Shown here one piece after another: positions 44,642-53,915 of a stretch of DNA of 64,000 bases. The DNA comes from Romboutsia hominis (GTDB lineage: Bacteria > Bacillota > Clostridia > Peptostreptococcales > Peptostreptococcaceae). The first letter of the stretch is position 1. Each line of letters begins with the position of its first letter. The notes below the pieces were generated by a model. The model worked only from the letters and a program-made list of their open reading frames with translations. It did not search any database and was not told where the DNA came from. The position numbers and the translations under genes were made by a program. Where the stretch lies: positions 2,581,565 to 2,645,564 of the forward strand of contig NZ_LN650648.1 of the NCBI RefSeq assembly GCF_900002575.1, given 5' to 3'.

Positions 44642-45553
44642 TTATTTTTTTTTGGTACAATAAAGCAATTCTCCATCATTTAATATATAGTCTATTTCAT
44701 CTAAATCAGCTAAATAGCTTATCATCGAAACTAAAGATGACTTAAAAAAATGATATTCTTTATAATTGCACTTTAAATTATTATCTATTATAATTTTTTT
44801 TAATAATTCTTCTAACGTTATTGGTACATTTAAATCTTCTCTTACTTTATTTAAGTACTTATCAATAGCATTTAAATGCATTTCTGTTATAAACTTAGAA
44901 TCTTTTTTACTTATTACTTCTTTACTATGCCCTAAGACTAAATAATCAAAATCTATTTCTTTTAATTTCATTATTGAGTCTATTTCTTTCTTTATATCAT
45001 ACAAAAATAAGAAATCATACTTTTTAAGCATATCTAAGCCTATTAGAAGGTCTCCAGTAAATAAAACTTTATCTTTAGTTAATATTCCTATGCTTCCTTC
45101 AGTATGTCCCTTTAAATCTATTATTTCAAATTCTTCATTATTTAATAACAGACTTCCTTCTTTTGCTATTTTATCTACTTTTATTTCATCTAATGATTTA
45201 TTTTTTAATTTATCCACAAAAAATCTATTATATTTACCACCCATTATATATTTGCCAAATAGATAAGGCTTTTCTATATATAATTTAGCTTCATCTGATG
45301 ATAATATACAAATATCATTATAATACTCTTTAAATTGGTTACACGCTCCATAATGATCATCATGTTCATGTGTATTTATTATAAAATTTACCTTGATATT
45401 TTTTTCTTCTAACATATTTATAATTCTCTTAGGTCTTGAACCAGCTAACCCAGGATCTATTATCAAAGCTTTATTATCATCAAAAATATAAACACCAGTG
45501 TTAGTTCCACCCTTTATATAAAATGTGTTTCCTTTTATTTTTTTAAGCTCCAT
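44642..45553 (-). CDS. MBL-fold metallo-hydrolase
   Basis: A 303-residue metallo-beta-lactamase-fold protein. NTHEHDDHYG supplies HxHxDH; LKGHTEGSIGI, FTGDLLIG and VLGHSKE supply the remaining ligands. The C-terminal ~90 residues form a helical tail. Substrate unknown; thioesterase-like (glyoxalase II-type) activity is common for this layout. It is 12 bases downstream of the Cys-rich YkgJ-type gene, so the two form an operon. Confidence 0.85.
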   Translation of the reverse strand: MELKKIKGNTFYIKGGTNTGVYIFDDNKALIIDPGLAGSRPKRIINMLEEKNIKVNFIINTHEHDDHYGACNQFKEYYNDICILSSDEAKLYIEKPYLFGKYIMGGKYNRFFVDKLKNKSLDEIKVDKIAKEGSLLLNNEEFEIIDLKGHTEGSIGILTKDKVLFTGDLLIGLDMLKKYDFLFLYDIKKEIDSIMKLKEIDFDYLVLGHSKEVISKKDSKFITEMHLNAIDKYLNKVREDLNVPITLEELLKKIIIDNNLKCNYKEYHFFKSSLVSMISYLADLDEIDYILNDGELLYCTKKK

Positions 45554-45565
45554 TTAATCACCTAA

Positions 45566-46294
45566 TTATAATAGTATCTTTTTTAATCTTTTTAATGCTA
45601 TCTCTCTTACCTCTTCATCTTTTGATAATCTTATTTTTATATTGTAAGCAGTATCATCTTTTAATAAAGCTTCTATAAAATATTCAACTATACCTCTATC
45701 TTTAAAATCTATATCTATAATACCTTTAGAATATAACTTAGAATCTAGTATCATTAGCTCATCTGCAAAACTTAATCTAGTCGATTTATCTAAATATCCA
45801 TTTTGGGGTTTAAAATCCTCACAGTATTTTATTTTGTAATTAACAACTTTTTCACTTATATCAAATCCATACTTTGATTTCATAAGATCACTATATTCTC
45901 TATTCCTTTTAGTTATATTTGATAAATTTTTATTATAATCCTCTTTTTTCCAATGACCAAAAATTCTACAATTTAGTGGCCTCACTTCATATATTAAACA
46001 TCTGTTATTTTCATCTTTAAATGGACACGCACTCTTTTTAGTAAATTCTAAAAAATAGTAGTCTATAATTTTACTTAAACTTGTCTTTCTTAATTCATCT
46101 TTGTCTAATAAGTAGCTATATATATTAATAAATTCAATTAAATTTATACCTACTGATTCCATACAACAATTACCACAGCCAGTACAATCTCCACTTGGTA
46201 GTGATTTGTAAGTATCATTTAACTTATCAAACAGCTCATTTTCCTTACAATAATTTATACAATTTAAAATATCATTTCTATTTATACTAGCCAT
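45566..46294 (-). CDS. YkgJ-family cysteine-cluster protein
   Basis: A 242-residue protein with the YkgJ zinc/iron-chelating layout: CTGCGNCCMES (about 37-47), then CPFKDENNRCLIYEVRPLNCRIFGHW (about 90-115) and a later Cys in YCEDF. Function of the family is not settled. ATG with AGGAG site. First gene of the YkgJ-MBL(-alarmone synthetase) unit. Confidence 0.85.
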   Translation of the reverse strand: MASINRNDILNCINYCKENELFDKLNDTYKSLPSGDCTGCGNCCMESVGINLIEFINIYSYLLDKDELRKTSLSKIIDYYFLEFTKKSACPFKDENNRCLIYEVRPLNCRIFGHWKKEDYNKNLSNITKRNREYSDLMKSKYGFDISEKVVNYKIKYCEDFKPQNGYLDKSTRLSFADELMILDSKLYSKGIIDIDFKDRGIVEYFIEALLKDDTAYNIKIRLSKDEEVREIALKRLKKILL

Positions 46295-46437
46295 TATTAT
46301 TACTCCTTGTTATAATTATTAGGTTAATACAAAAACTTATTATATCACACTTTTTATTAGTGTGATACGAATTAGTTAAGTGAAGAAAAATATTTACTTA
46401 AGAAATAAATATTCAATTTAACATACAGGAGGTAATC

Positions 46438-46689
46438 ATGACTAGATATACAAAAATAATAAACATGATGGATAGTTATTATACAAAGGATTATGAAAAA
46501 CAAAAGAAAAATATAACTAAAGTTAGGGAAGTTAGAGAAGAAACAGTTAGAAAGTTCTTCTTACAAGGTGACTGTGAAGTTCTAGTTGTGCTAGAAGAAA
46601 GTGGTAGAGAAATTCTTATAGATGATTTTTCATCTGATGACGATATAAGAAAATACCTTGGACCTAAGTTTATAAACAAGAAGAGATAG
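46438..46689 (+). CDS. small hypothetical protein, 83 residues
   Basis: Begins at an ATG with a perfect AGGAGGT site. It is highly charged (a Lys/Arg/Glu-rich N-terminal half, an acidic DDFSSDDDIRKYLGP stretch) and has no hydrophobic segment. I do not recognise it. The good ribosome site, the downstream terminator (46787-46815) and normal codon use support a real gene. Confidence 0.7.
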   Translation: MTRYTKIINMMDSYYTKDYEKQKKNITKVREVREETVRKFFLQGDCEVLVVLEESGREILIDDFSSDDDIRKYLGPKFINKKR

Positions 46690-46786
46690 ATTTAAAAATA
46701 TTTTATAAATTTATGTATAGATTAAAGTTATCTGTCCATAATAGTAATATAAAATTAAATATTTAACTCAATCTCCCCCAAATTAA

Positions 46787-46815
46787 GTCTTCGTTCCCCC
46801 AACGAAGGCTTTTTA
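46787..46815 (+). terminator. terminator after the 83-residue protein gene
   Basis: Stem GTCTTCGTT / AACGAAGGC (46787-46795 with 46801-46809), loop of five C, followed by TTTTTATTTTT. Confidence 0.8.
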
Positions 46816-46903
46816 TTTTTCAAAACATTTTACAAATGTATAGTTAGCTATCATTCTATAATGTATAATATATAAAAAAACTTTCGGTAGAAGAGGTTGT
46901 AAA

Positions 46904-47239
46904 ATGGTAACTTTCGGTAAATTAAACTTAGATACAGACTTTGAATACAGAGTCATAAGGGAAGAAGAAAATGATTTAGACTTATTTATAGACTTAAACT
47001 ATCGCAGCTTAGATATTAAACTAGAAGACTCAAATTTCTTTAATTCAAGAGTACAGTTTCCATTTGTTAGGTCTATTATATTAAGATTAAACAAAGAGAG
47101 CGATATTATTACTATGCATTTAATGAGAGACATTGATTTATTCTCTGCTTTTGCCAATTTTGAAATTAATATCTCTAATTCTATAATAAGCATAAAAAAT
47201 GAATATGAAAAAGTTGTTATGTACAAGTCTATAAAATAA
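46904..47239 (+). CDS. hypothetical protein, 111 residues
   Basis: A soluble acidic protein with a beta-rich look (alternating hydrophobic residues in RVQFPFVRSIILRLN and FANFEINISNSIISI). No family recognised. ATG with AGAGGT site. The first codons contain a copy of AACTTTCGGTA; a second copy lies 30 bases upstream, in the leader (46879-46889 and 46909-46919). Confidence 0.65.
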   Translation: MVTFGKLNLDTDFEYRVIREEENDLDLFIDLNYRSLDIKLEDSNFFNSRVQFPFVRSIILRLNKESDIITMHLMRDIDLFSAFANFEINISNSIISIKNEYEKVVMYKSIK

Positions 47240-47272
47240 AGAGGGAGCCTTAATAAGGCCCCTCTTTATTTT
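47239..47272. terminator. bidirectional terminator between the 111-residue gene and adhE
   Basis: Stem around AAAGAGGG-AGCCTTA / TAAGGC-CCCTCTTT (47238-47266) followed by TATTTTAT; lies between convergent genes. Confidence 0.8.
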
Positions 47273-47313
47273 ATATTTTAATGTTCAATATACTTTCTTA
47301 ATTTTTGAACTAT

Positions 47314-49950
47314 TTACTTAGTTTTCTTATCTCCATATATTGTCTTATATATTTCTACTAACTCTGATACTAATGGTTGTCTTGGGTTAGCTGGAGTACA
47401 TTGGTCATCAAAAGCATCTAATGCTAACTTTTCTATAGCTCCCATATATATTTTTTCTTCTATACCACATTCTCTTATAGTCATTGGCATATTTAATTCT
47501 CTCATTAAGTTTCTTATAGCTTCTACTAAGCTCTTAACTCCTTCTTCTGTAGTGTTAGCTTTTAATCCTAACATCTTAGCTATCTCAGCATATTTCTTAT
47601 CTGCTACAAAAGATTTGTATCTTGGGAATGCAGCAAACTTAGTTGGCATAGATGCATTGTACTCTATTACGTATGGTAATAATATAGCATTTGCTCTACC
47701 ATGAGGTATATGGAATTCTGATCCTAACTTATGAGCTAATGAATGGTTAATTCCTAAGAATGCATTGGCAAATGCCATCCCTGCCATACAAGATGCATTG
47801 TGCATTTTTTCTCTAGCTTCTTTACCTTCTTGAGTATTTGCTCCTTTATATGATTTTGGTAGATATTCAAATACCATTTGTATAGCTTTCATAGCTAAAG
47901 CATCTGTATAATCAGTTGCCATTACAGAAACATAAGCTTCTATAGCATGAGTTAATACGTCTAATCCTGTATCTGCAGTAACAGCTGCTGGCACAGACAT
48001 TACAAATGTAGGATCTATTATAGCTACATCTGGAGTTAACTCATAGTCAGCTAAAGGATATTTAATATTATTAACTTTATCAGTTATAACTGCGAAAGAA
48101 GTAACTTCTGAACCAGTTCCTGAAGTAGTTGGTATAGCCACCATCTTAGCTTGTCTTCCTAATTTAGGGAATTTATATATTCTCTTTCTTATATCCATAA
48201 ACTTAAGTCTTAAATCTTCAAAGTCTGCTTCTGGATTTTCGTAGAATAACCACATACCTTTAGCAGCATCCATTGCAGATCCTCCACCTAAAGCTATTAT
48301 AGTATCTGGCTTGAACTTTCTCATAGCATCAGCACCATTTAACACTGTATCAACAGATGGATCTGGCTCTACATCAGCAAATACTTCTATCATAACTGGG
48401 TTTCTTCTTTTTCTTAAATGATATTGTAATTTTTCAACATATCCTAATTGAACCATCATTCTATCAGTAACTATCATTACTCTCTCAACTTGTGGTAGTT
48501 TTTCTAAGTATTGTATAGATCCAACTTCATGATATATTCTTTCAGGTACTTTAAACCATTGCATATTTACTCTTCTCTTAGTAACTTTCTTAAGGTTTAT
48601 TAAATTTACCGCTGATACATTATCTGTAGTTGAGTTATTACCCATAGATCCACATCCTAGTGTTAATGATGGTGTATTCACGTTATATACATCTCCTATT
48701 GCTCCGAAAGTAGATGGCGCATTTACTAATAATCTTCCTGTTCTTACTTTCTCGCTAAATTTTAGTATTATGTCATCATTTTCTGAATGTATAACCGCTG
48801 AGTGACCTAATCCACCAAATTCAGTCATTTCTACACATCTTTGTATTCCTTCTTCAGCATTTTTAACTTTTAAGCAAGCAAGTACAGGACTTAACTTTTC
48901 TTTTGATAATGGGTAATCCATACCTACACCTTCTATTTCAGCTACTAACATTTTAGCATCTTTAGGTACTTCAAATCCTGCCATTTGAGCTATCTTATAA
49001 GGACTTTGCCCAACTATATTAGGATTTAATGTTTTAGTTTCTGGATTTATAACTGTTTTTTCTAATAATTCTCTTTCTTTTTTGTTTACAAAGTAGCAAT
49101 TGTATCCCTTCATTATATCTACTACTTCATTGTATATTGGCTCTTCTATTATAACTGCTTGCTCTGAAGCACATATCATTCCATTGTCAAATGTTTTTGA
49201 TAATATTAAATCGTTAACGGCTTGTTTTATATCTGCTGATTTTTCTATAAAACAAGGTACGTTTCCTGCCCCAACCCCTAAGGCTGGTTTACCTGAAGAG
49301 TAAGCTGCCTTAACCATTCCAGGTCCACCAGTAGCTAATATTAATGCTACTTTGTTATTTTTCATTAAAGCACTTGATGCTTCTAATGATGGTTCTTCTA
49401 TCCATTGTATACAATTTTCTGGAGCTCCAGCTTCTATAGCTGCATCTCTTAAAATTCTAGCAGCTTCTGCTGAACATTTTTGAGCTGATGGATGGAAGCT
49501 AAATATTATTGGATTTCTTCCTTTTATAGCTATTAATGATTTGAACATTGTTGTTGAAGTTGGATTAGTAACAGGTGTAACACCTGCTATAACTCCTATT
49601 GGTTCCGCAACCATCATGTAGTTTTCTTCATCATTTTCTTCTACTACACCAACAGTTTTTGTATATTTTATACTATTATAAACATATTCTGTAGCGAATA
49701 TATTTTTAGTTACTTTATCTTCAAATATTCCTCTTTCAGTTTCTTCTACTGCCATTTGTGCAAGTTCTATATGCTTATCAAGACCAGCCTTAGCCATAGC
49801 TTTTACTATCTTGTCTACCGCTTCTTGGTCTAATTTTAACATTTCCTCTTTAGCCTTATTTCCTTTTGTTACTAAATCGTTTATCATACTTTCTACAGTT
49901 ATTTCTTGCTTTTCTTTTACATTTTTAACTTTTTTTAAATCTTTAGTCAT
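47314..49950 (-). CDS. adhE: bifunctional acetaldehyde-CoA/alcohol dehydrogenase
   Basis: An 878-residue fermentation enzyme that turns acetyl-CoA into ethanol and regenerates NAD. The N-terminal aldehyde dehydrogenase half (about 1-440) has the catalytic Cys in NGMICASEQAV. The C-terminal iron-dependent alcohol dehydrogenase half (about 460-878) has GGGSAMDAAKG, TSGTGSEVTSFAV and the iron-site histidines in HSLAHKLGSEFHIPHGRANA. It forms long spirosomes in other bacteria. A strong promoter and a Rex-like site lie upstream, consistent with induction at high NADH. Confidence 0.97.
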   Translation of the reverse strand: MTKDLKKVKNVKEKQEITVESMINDLVTKGNKAKEEMLKLDQEAVDKIVKAMAKAGLDKHIELAQMAVEETERGIFEDKVTKNIFATEYVYNSIKYTKTVGVVEENDEENYMMVAEPIGVIAGVTPVTNPTSTTMFKSLIAIKGRNPIIFSFHPSAQKCSAEAARILRDAAIEAGAPENCIQWIEEPSLEASSALMKNNKVALILATGGPGMVKAAYSSGKPALGVGAGNVPCFIEKSADIKQAVNDLILSKTFDNGMICASEQAVIIEEPIYNEVVDIMKGYNCYFVNKKERELLEKTVINPETKTLNPNIVGQSPYKIAQMAGFEVPKDAKMLVAEIEGVGMDYPLSKEKLSPVLACLKVKNAEEGIQRCVEMTEFGGLGHSAVIHSENDDIILKFSEKVRTGRLLVNAPSTFGAIGDVYNVNTPSLTLGCGSMGNNSTTDNVSAVNLINLKKVTKRRVNMQWFKVPERIYHEVGSIQYLEKLPQVERVMIVTDRMMVQLGYVEKLQYHLRKRRNPVMIEVFADVEPDPSVDTVLNGADAMRKFKPDTIIALGGGSAMDAAKGMWLFYENPEADFEDLRLKFMDIRKRIYKFPKLGRQAKMVAIPTTSGTGSEVTSFAVITDKVNNIKYPLADYELTPDVAIIDPTFVMSVPAAVTADTGLDVLTHAIEAYVSVMATDYTDALAMKAIQMVFEYLPKSYKGANTQEGKEAREKMHNASCMAGMAFANAFLGINHSLAHKLGSEFHIPHGRANAILLPYVIEYNASMPTKFAAFPRYKSFVADKKYAEIAKMLGLKANTTEEGVKSLVEAIRNLMRELNMPMTIRECGIEEKIYMGAIEKLALDAFDDQCTPANPRQPLVSELVEIYKTIYGDKKTK

Positions 49951-49984
49951 TATGCTTTCCTCCCAGGCAATTTATATAAAACTG

Positions 49985-50001
49985 TGTTAGTTATTTAACA
50001 A
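49985..50001 (-). promoter_or_regulatory. Rex-like operator of adhE
   Basis: TTGTTAAATAACTAACA on the minus strand matches the Rex consensus TTGTTAA-N4-TTAACAA with two departures. It lies just downstream of the predicted transcript start (about 50010), where a bound repressor would block elongation or initiation. Confidence 0.65.
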
Positions 50002-50016
50002 ACTATCTATGTTTAG

Positions 50017-50045
50017 ATAATACATCACATAGATAAAACTGTCAA
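50017..50045 (-). promoter_or_regulatory. promoter of adhE
   Basis: Consensus TTGACA (50045-50040), exactly 17 bases, TATTAT (50022-50017) on the minus strand. One of the best promoters in the window. Confidence 0.85.
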
Positions 50046-50397
50046 TATTTTTTGTTAAATTTTTATCTTATTTGTTTTATGAAATCGTTTTTATAATTTA
50101 TTTTAATTTTCTACATCTTTATTTATAAGTTTAAATTTATTTTAAAATCTTACTTTAAGTATTTAAAATTCATTTAATTACAATAGTTAATTTTTAATCA
50201 AACTATTTATTTTTGCATTTTTACATTAGATCAAATATTATTATAGTAATTTTTAATTTACTTATTTTAATAATATTTCAATATACTATATATTTTCATA
50301 GTAATACACTATTTGTTATTGCTATTACTAAAATTGGCAATAATATAATATACTTTTTTAAATTTTTTATTTTTTGAACAATTTTTTTAGTTATTTT

Positions 50398-50405
50398 GAT
50401 ATAAT
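50398..50405 (+). promoter_or_regulatory. possible extended -10 of ppaC; 50046-50541 otherwise empty
   Basis: TGATATAAT at 50397-50405 looks like an extended -10, with TTGAAC 20 bases further up as a weak -35. The rest of the roughly 500-base gap between adhE and ppaC is very A/T-rich and I see no gene, RNA or repeat array in it. Confidence 0.4.
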
Positions 50406-50541
50406 ATCTTTGTTATTAACAAATATATTTATAATGTATATTAAATTTTAGTACTATTAATTATAGATATAGTGTTTTATTCTCTTATATAGAGGTTTAT
50501 TTTTTAAATTAATACATAATTTTGCGAAAGGAGTTTTTTGT

Positions 50542-51456
50542 ATGACATTATTAGTTTTCGGGCATAAAAATCCAGATACAGATTCTATATGCTCTTCAAT
50601 TTCGTTAGCTTACCTAAAAAATCAATTAGGTGAAGAAGCTACTGCTTATGCTTTAGGGGAGGTAAGAAAAGAAGCTCAATACGCTTTAAATCACTTCAAT
50701 GTTGAAGCTCCTCAAATATTAAATATAGATGATTTAACTAATAAAAATGTAGTTTTAGTTGATCACAATGAATACGCTCAAAGTGCAGATGGCATAGAAA
50801 ATGCTAATATAGTAGAAATAATTGACCACCATAAAATAGGTGGTATAACTACAGATGTACCTATATCATTTAGAGTAATGCCTGTTGGATGTACTTGTAC
50901 TATAATTTACAACATGTTTAAAGAAAATAATGTTGAGGTTCCAAAACATATAGCTGGACTTTTATTATCTGCTATATTATCAGATACATTATTATTTAAA
51001 TCTCCAACTACTACAGAAAAAGATAAGTTAGCTTGTGAGGAATTAAGTAAAATAGCTGATGTTGATATGGAAAGCTATGCTATGGATATGTTTAAAGCTG
51101 GTACTTCACTAGATGAATACAGCATAGAAGAAATAGTTAATATGGACTTTAAAGAATTTGATATGAGTGGAAAAAGAGTTGGTATAGGTCAAGTATTCAC
51201 TTTAGATATAGATTCTATATTTGATAAAAAAGATGAATTTTTATCTTATATAAACTCTACTGATTACGATATGTTAGTTCTTGCTATAACTGACATAATA
51301 AAAGAAGGTTCTTACCTAATATACAAAGCTGAAGATAAAGTAATATCTGAAGCATTTAATGTTGAAGCTCATCAAGGAGTATTTGCTGAGGGTGTAGTTT
51401 CTAGAAAGAAACAATTAGTTCCAAATTTAACTTCTGCTATTAAGAATAATTTATAA
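50542..51456 (+). CDS. ppaC: manganese-dependent inorganic pyrophosphatase
   Basis: A class II (DHH family) pyrophosphatase of 304 residues that drives biosynthesis by removing PPi. Metal-site motifs are FGHKNPDTDSI, VLVDHNE, EIIDHHKIGG and the C-terminal SRKKQLVPNL substrate loop. There is no CBS-domain insert, so it is the unregulated short form. ATG with AAAGGAG site. Confidence 0.97.
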   Translation: MTLLVFGHKNPDTDSICSSISLAYLKNQLGEEATAYALGEVRKEAQYALNHFNVEAPQILNIDDLTNKNVVLVDHNEYAQSADGIENANIVEIIDHHKIGGITTDVPISFRVMPVGCTCTIIYNMFKENNVEVPKHIAGLLLSAILSDTLLFKSPTTTEKDKLACEELSKIADVDMESYAMDMFKAGTSLDEYSIEEIVNMDFKEFDMSGKRVGIGQVFTLDIDSIFDKKDEFLSYINSTDYDMLVLAITDIIKEGSYLIYKAEDKVISEAFNVEAHQGVFAEGVVSRKKQLVPNLTSAIKNNL

Positions 51457-51464
51457 TAATAAAT

Positions 51465-51511
51465 AAAAAGTATTTATAATGATTTTATAATCTTTTATAA
51501 ATACTTTTTTG
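51465..51511 (+). terminator. terminator of ppaC
   Basis: Stem AAAAAGTATTTATAA / TTATAAATACTTTTT (51465-51479 with 51495-51509) directly followed by more T. Confidence 0.8.
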
Positions 51512-51536
51512 TTTACTATAATATATTTAATATATA

Positions 51537-51576
51537 GAAAAAGGAGCTATCTTTAATATAGATTAGCTCCTTTTTC
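51537..51576. terminator. second hairpin between ppaC and ppiB
   Basis: Stem AAAAAGGAGCT / AGCTCCTTTTT (51538-51548 with 51564-51574) with A and T runs; could end read-through from either side. Confidence 0.7.
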
Positions 51577-51628
51577 ATATGTTATAAATTTAAATCGTCT
51601 ACTTATAAATAATGTAGATTAATAAAAT

Positions 51629-51680
51629 GGTTTAATTTCTGTATTTTGTGTGTTTTGTGTGTTTCGGTTAGGATTAAACC
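51629..51680. repeat. inverted repeat with GT-repeat loop
   Basis: GGTTTAAT (51629-51636) and ATTAAACC (51673-51680) enclose a loop with TTTTGTGTG twice (about 51644-51661). It lies between the second hairpin and ppiB. No function assigned; it could be part of a small RNA or the ppiB 3' region. Confidence 0.4.
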
Positions 51681-51744
51681 TTATAATATTTTAAAATAAT
51701 TTAGTTAGATTGTAAATAGTTATTTTTTACCTTTTAGAAACTAA

Positions 51745-52269
51745 CTAGCATTTTTCAACATCTGAATAATCTTTTCCAAATGTCTCCACTGTTACAGACT
51801 TCATAATTTGAGGAGTCTTAGGCTTGTCAGCTCTATCTGTCGCAGTTGTAGCTATTTCATTAACAACGTCCATTCCTTCTATTACTCTACCAAATGCAGC
51901 ATATTGTCCATCTAAATGTGGAGAATTTTTATGCATTATGAAAAATTGTGATCCAGCTGAGTTTGGAGCCATAGTTCTAGCCATAGATAATACTCCAGCT
52001 TCATGCTTTAAGTTATTAGTGAATCCATTTCCTCTGAATTCTCCCTTTATAGAATATCCTGGTCCACCCATTCCATTTCCATTAGGGCATCCACCTTGTA
52101 TCATAAATCCTTCTATTACTCTGTGGAACCCTACTCCGTTGTAGAATCCTTGGTTTACTAGTGTTACAAAGTTTTTAACTGTGTTAGGAGCTATATTGGG
52201 ATATAATTCAGCTACTATTTTCTTTCCATTTTCCATTTCTATAGTTACTATTGGGTTTTTAGTTTCCAT
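51745..52269 (-). CDS. ppiB: peptidyl-prolyl cis-trans isomerase, cyclophilin type
   Basis: A 174-residue cytoplasmic cyclophilin that speeds proline isomerisation in folding proteins. Catalytic and binding blocks are FHRVIEGFMIQGGCP, AGSQFFIM and GQYAAFGRVIEGMDVV. No signal peptide. ATG with AAAGGAA site. Single gene between a hairpin and the P-loop gene's terminator. Confidence 0.95.
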   Translation of the reverse strand: METKNPIVTIEMENGKKIVAELYPNIAPNTVKNFVTLVNQGFYNGVGFHRVIEGFMIQGGCPNGNGMGGPGYSIKGEFRGNGFTNNLKHEAGVLSMARTMAPNSAGSQFFIMHKNSPHLDGQYAAFGRVIEGMDVVNEIATTATDRADKPKTPQIMKSVTVETFGKDYSDVEKC

Positions 52270-52380
52270 TTTTTTAATTCCTTTCTTCTTATCTTTATGT
52301 ATTTTCTATTTATTATTATATACTAACTTTGAAATAATTCTCTACATATTTGAATTATAAAGTAATTATTTTTGTATAAG

Positions 52381-52414
52381 TAAAATAAGCTACTATATAA
52401 TAGTAGCTTATTTT
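52381..52414 (-). terminator. terminator of the P-loop NTPase gene
   Basis: Stem AAATAAGCTACTA / TAGTAGCTTATTT (52383-52395 with 52401-52413) overlapping the last codons of the gene. Confidence 0.8.
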
Positions 52415-53001
52415 TCTTCTCCATCTAATTGTGGAGTATCTTGATATTTTATATCTAATAACTCTAATATTTGCTTAGCTCTTTCTTTTGTAGAGCCTTT
52501 AACTTCTACAAAGTTTACATTCTCAGCTTTTAAGAAACTTAATATAGCTTCATCTATTTTAAGAGCGATTTCTTCATCTTGCCATCTTACACCATCTTGC
52601 ACATATCCAAACTCTCGTGGCACATATATTATAGTGTCATAGTTTTGTATATCTTCTATTGCTAGACAGTATAAATCTTTAAGTATTTGTATTTCTTTTT
52701 TACTTCTTTCCTTATTTCCTAACATAAATCTTCCATATATGTAAGGTACGAAAGTAGCATAGTCTGTTAGAGCATAATCAAATGTTGATAACTCATCTTC
52801 TATTCTCTTTTGCCCTAAGTATATTCCGTATTGTTCAGATATAGTCTCTATCATACCCTTATCTTTTAAATAATCAGTTGAGTATTCTAAAGCATATCCT
52901 ACATTTAATCCTGCTATTTTCATTTCAACGTATAGGTGTTGTATTAGTGTAGTTTTACCACATCTAGGCCCACCTAAAACTGCTATTCTCTTAGTTGCCA
53001 T
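52408..53001 (-). CDS. AAA_28-type P-loop NTPase/kinase-like protein
   Basis: A 197-residue nucleotide-binding protein: P-loop GGPRCGKTT (about 9-17) at the N terminus, DYALTDY as likely Walker B, then helical and mixed segments (TIIYVPREFGYVQDGVRW). The layout recalls AAA_28 proteins related to the NadR ribosylnicotinamide kinase domain. Substrate unknown. Monocistronic. ATG; ribosome site is weak (GGAG-like). Confidence 0.75.
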   Translation of the reverse strand: MATKRIAVLGGPRCGKTTLIQHLYVEMKIAGLNVGYALEYSTDYLKDKGMIETISEQYGIYLGQKRIEDELSTFDYALTDYATFVPYIYGRFMLGNKERSKKEIQILKDLYCLAIEDIQNYDTIIYVPREFGYVQDGVRWQDEEIALKIDEAILSFLKAENVNFVEVKGSTKERAKQILELLDIKYQDTPQLDGEEK

Positions 53002-53149
53002 TATTTATATCAACTCCATAATTTATATTCTTTTTAAGGAACTTTTATATTATACTAATATTTAGCAGTTTATTCAATGTTTTTGATACAATTCTATATA
53101 TTTACATAGAAATGTTCATATTTTAATATTTACTCTAAAAAGAACTATT

Positions 53150-53899
53150 TTATATGTGCATAGAAAAATTCTTTCCTATTTCATATCCTTCATTGTATAT
53201 TTTTTTACAAAATTCTTTTTCAAATCTTAATGTAGCATTTTTTTCAAAAGGTTTTTTAGGCTTTATTATAAAAATATTGTCTTTACCAAATTTATCGCTT
53301 ATTTCTGCAGGTAGTTCATATTCTGTATGTGTATCTATTATTATTATTTTATCTAAGTCTTGTTCTACTAATGGCTGTATTAATGTATTATTAACTAATC
53401 CTCCATCAAGATTAAATCCATCATATAGCCCTTCACTTACATCTTTCATAAACTGCTGTCCTAGCGGTAAAGTTGCTTTTGGGTTACATGGTAATAAAGA
53501 ACTATACTTAATACTTTCTAAAGCTTTAGACTTATCTACATCTTTTATATTCATTACCTTTTCATTTAGATTTTTATTTTTTATTTCTATATAATTAACA
53601 TAAAAGTCTATTTCCGCTTCTTTACTTACTTCTAAAGTTTTTAATCCTTCTATCACATAAGAATTATCCACAGTATTATCTATTATTTTGATATCGTTTG
53701 CAGGATCTATTTCTATATTTGTCCACATATCCTCTAACTTTTCAACATTTCCTGTGAATATATAATATCCATTAATTGCTCCTATAGATGTTCCCGATAT
53801 TGCACTAAAATCTAACCCTCTGTCATAAAGAGCCTTTATAACTCCTGCTTGATAAGCTCCTTTAGCTCCTCCTCCAGAAAGGCATAATCCTATTTTCAT
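53150..53899 (-). CDS. patatin-like phospholipase
   Basis: A lipid acyl hydrolase of 249 residues. Oxyanion loop LSGGGAKGAYQAG, nucleophile elbow GTSIGAING (Ser about 42) and catalytic DGGLVNN (Asp) are complete. The frame opens at 53908, but AGGAG sits nine bases ahead of the ATG at 53899 and touches the earlier ATG, so 53899 is preferred. It lies 16 bases after the M18 peptidase gene; probably one operon. Confidence 0.9.
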   Translation of the reverse strand: MKIGLCLSGGGAKGAYQAGVIKALYDRGLDFSAISGTSIGAINGYYIFTGNVEKLEDMWTNIEIDPANDIKIIDNTVDNSYVIEGLKTLEVSKEAEIDFYVNYIEIKNKNLNEKVMNIKDVDKSKALESIKYSSLLPCNPKATLPLGQQFMKDVSEGLYDGFNLDGGLVNNTLIQPLVEQDLDKIIIIDTHTEYELPAEISDKFGKDNIFIIKPKKPFEKNATLRFEKEFCKKIYNEGYEIGKNFSMHI

Positions 53900-53915
53900 C
53901 TGTCTCATCTCCTAT

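Noticed and set aside
50046-50541. Possible small RNA or missing gene in the long adhE-ppaC gap
   Set aside because: Very A/T-rich, no stem with T run, no frame with a ribosome site.
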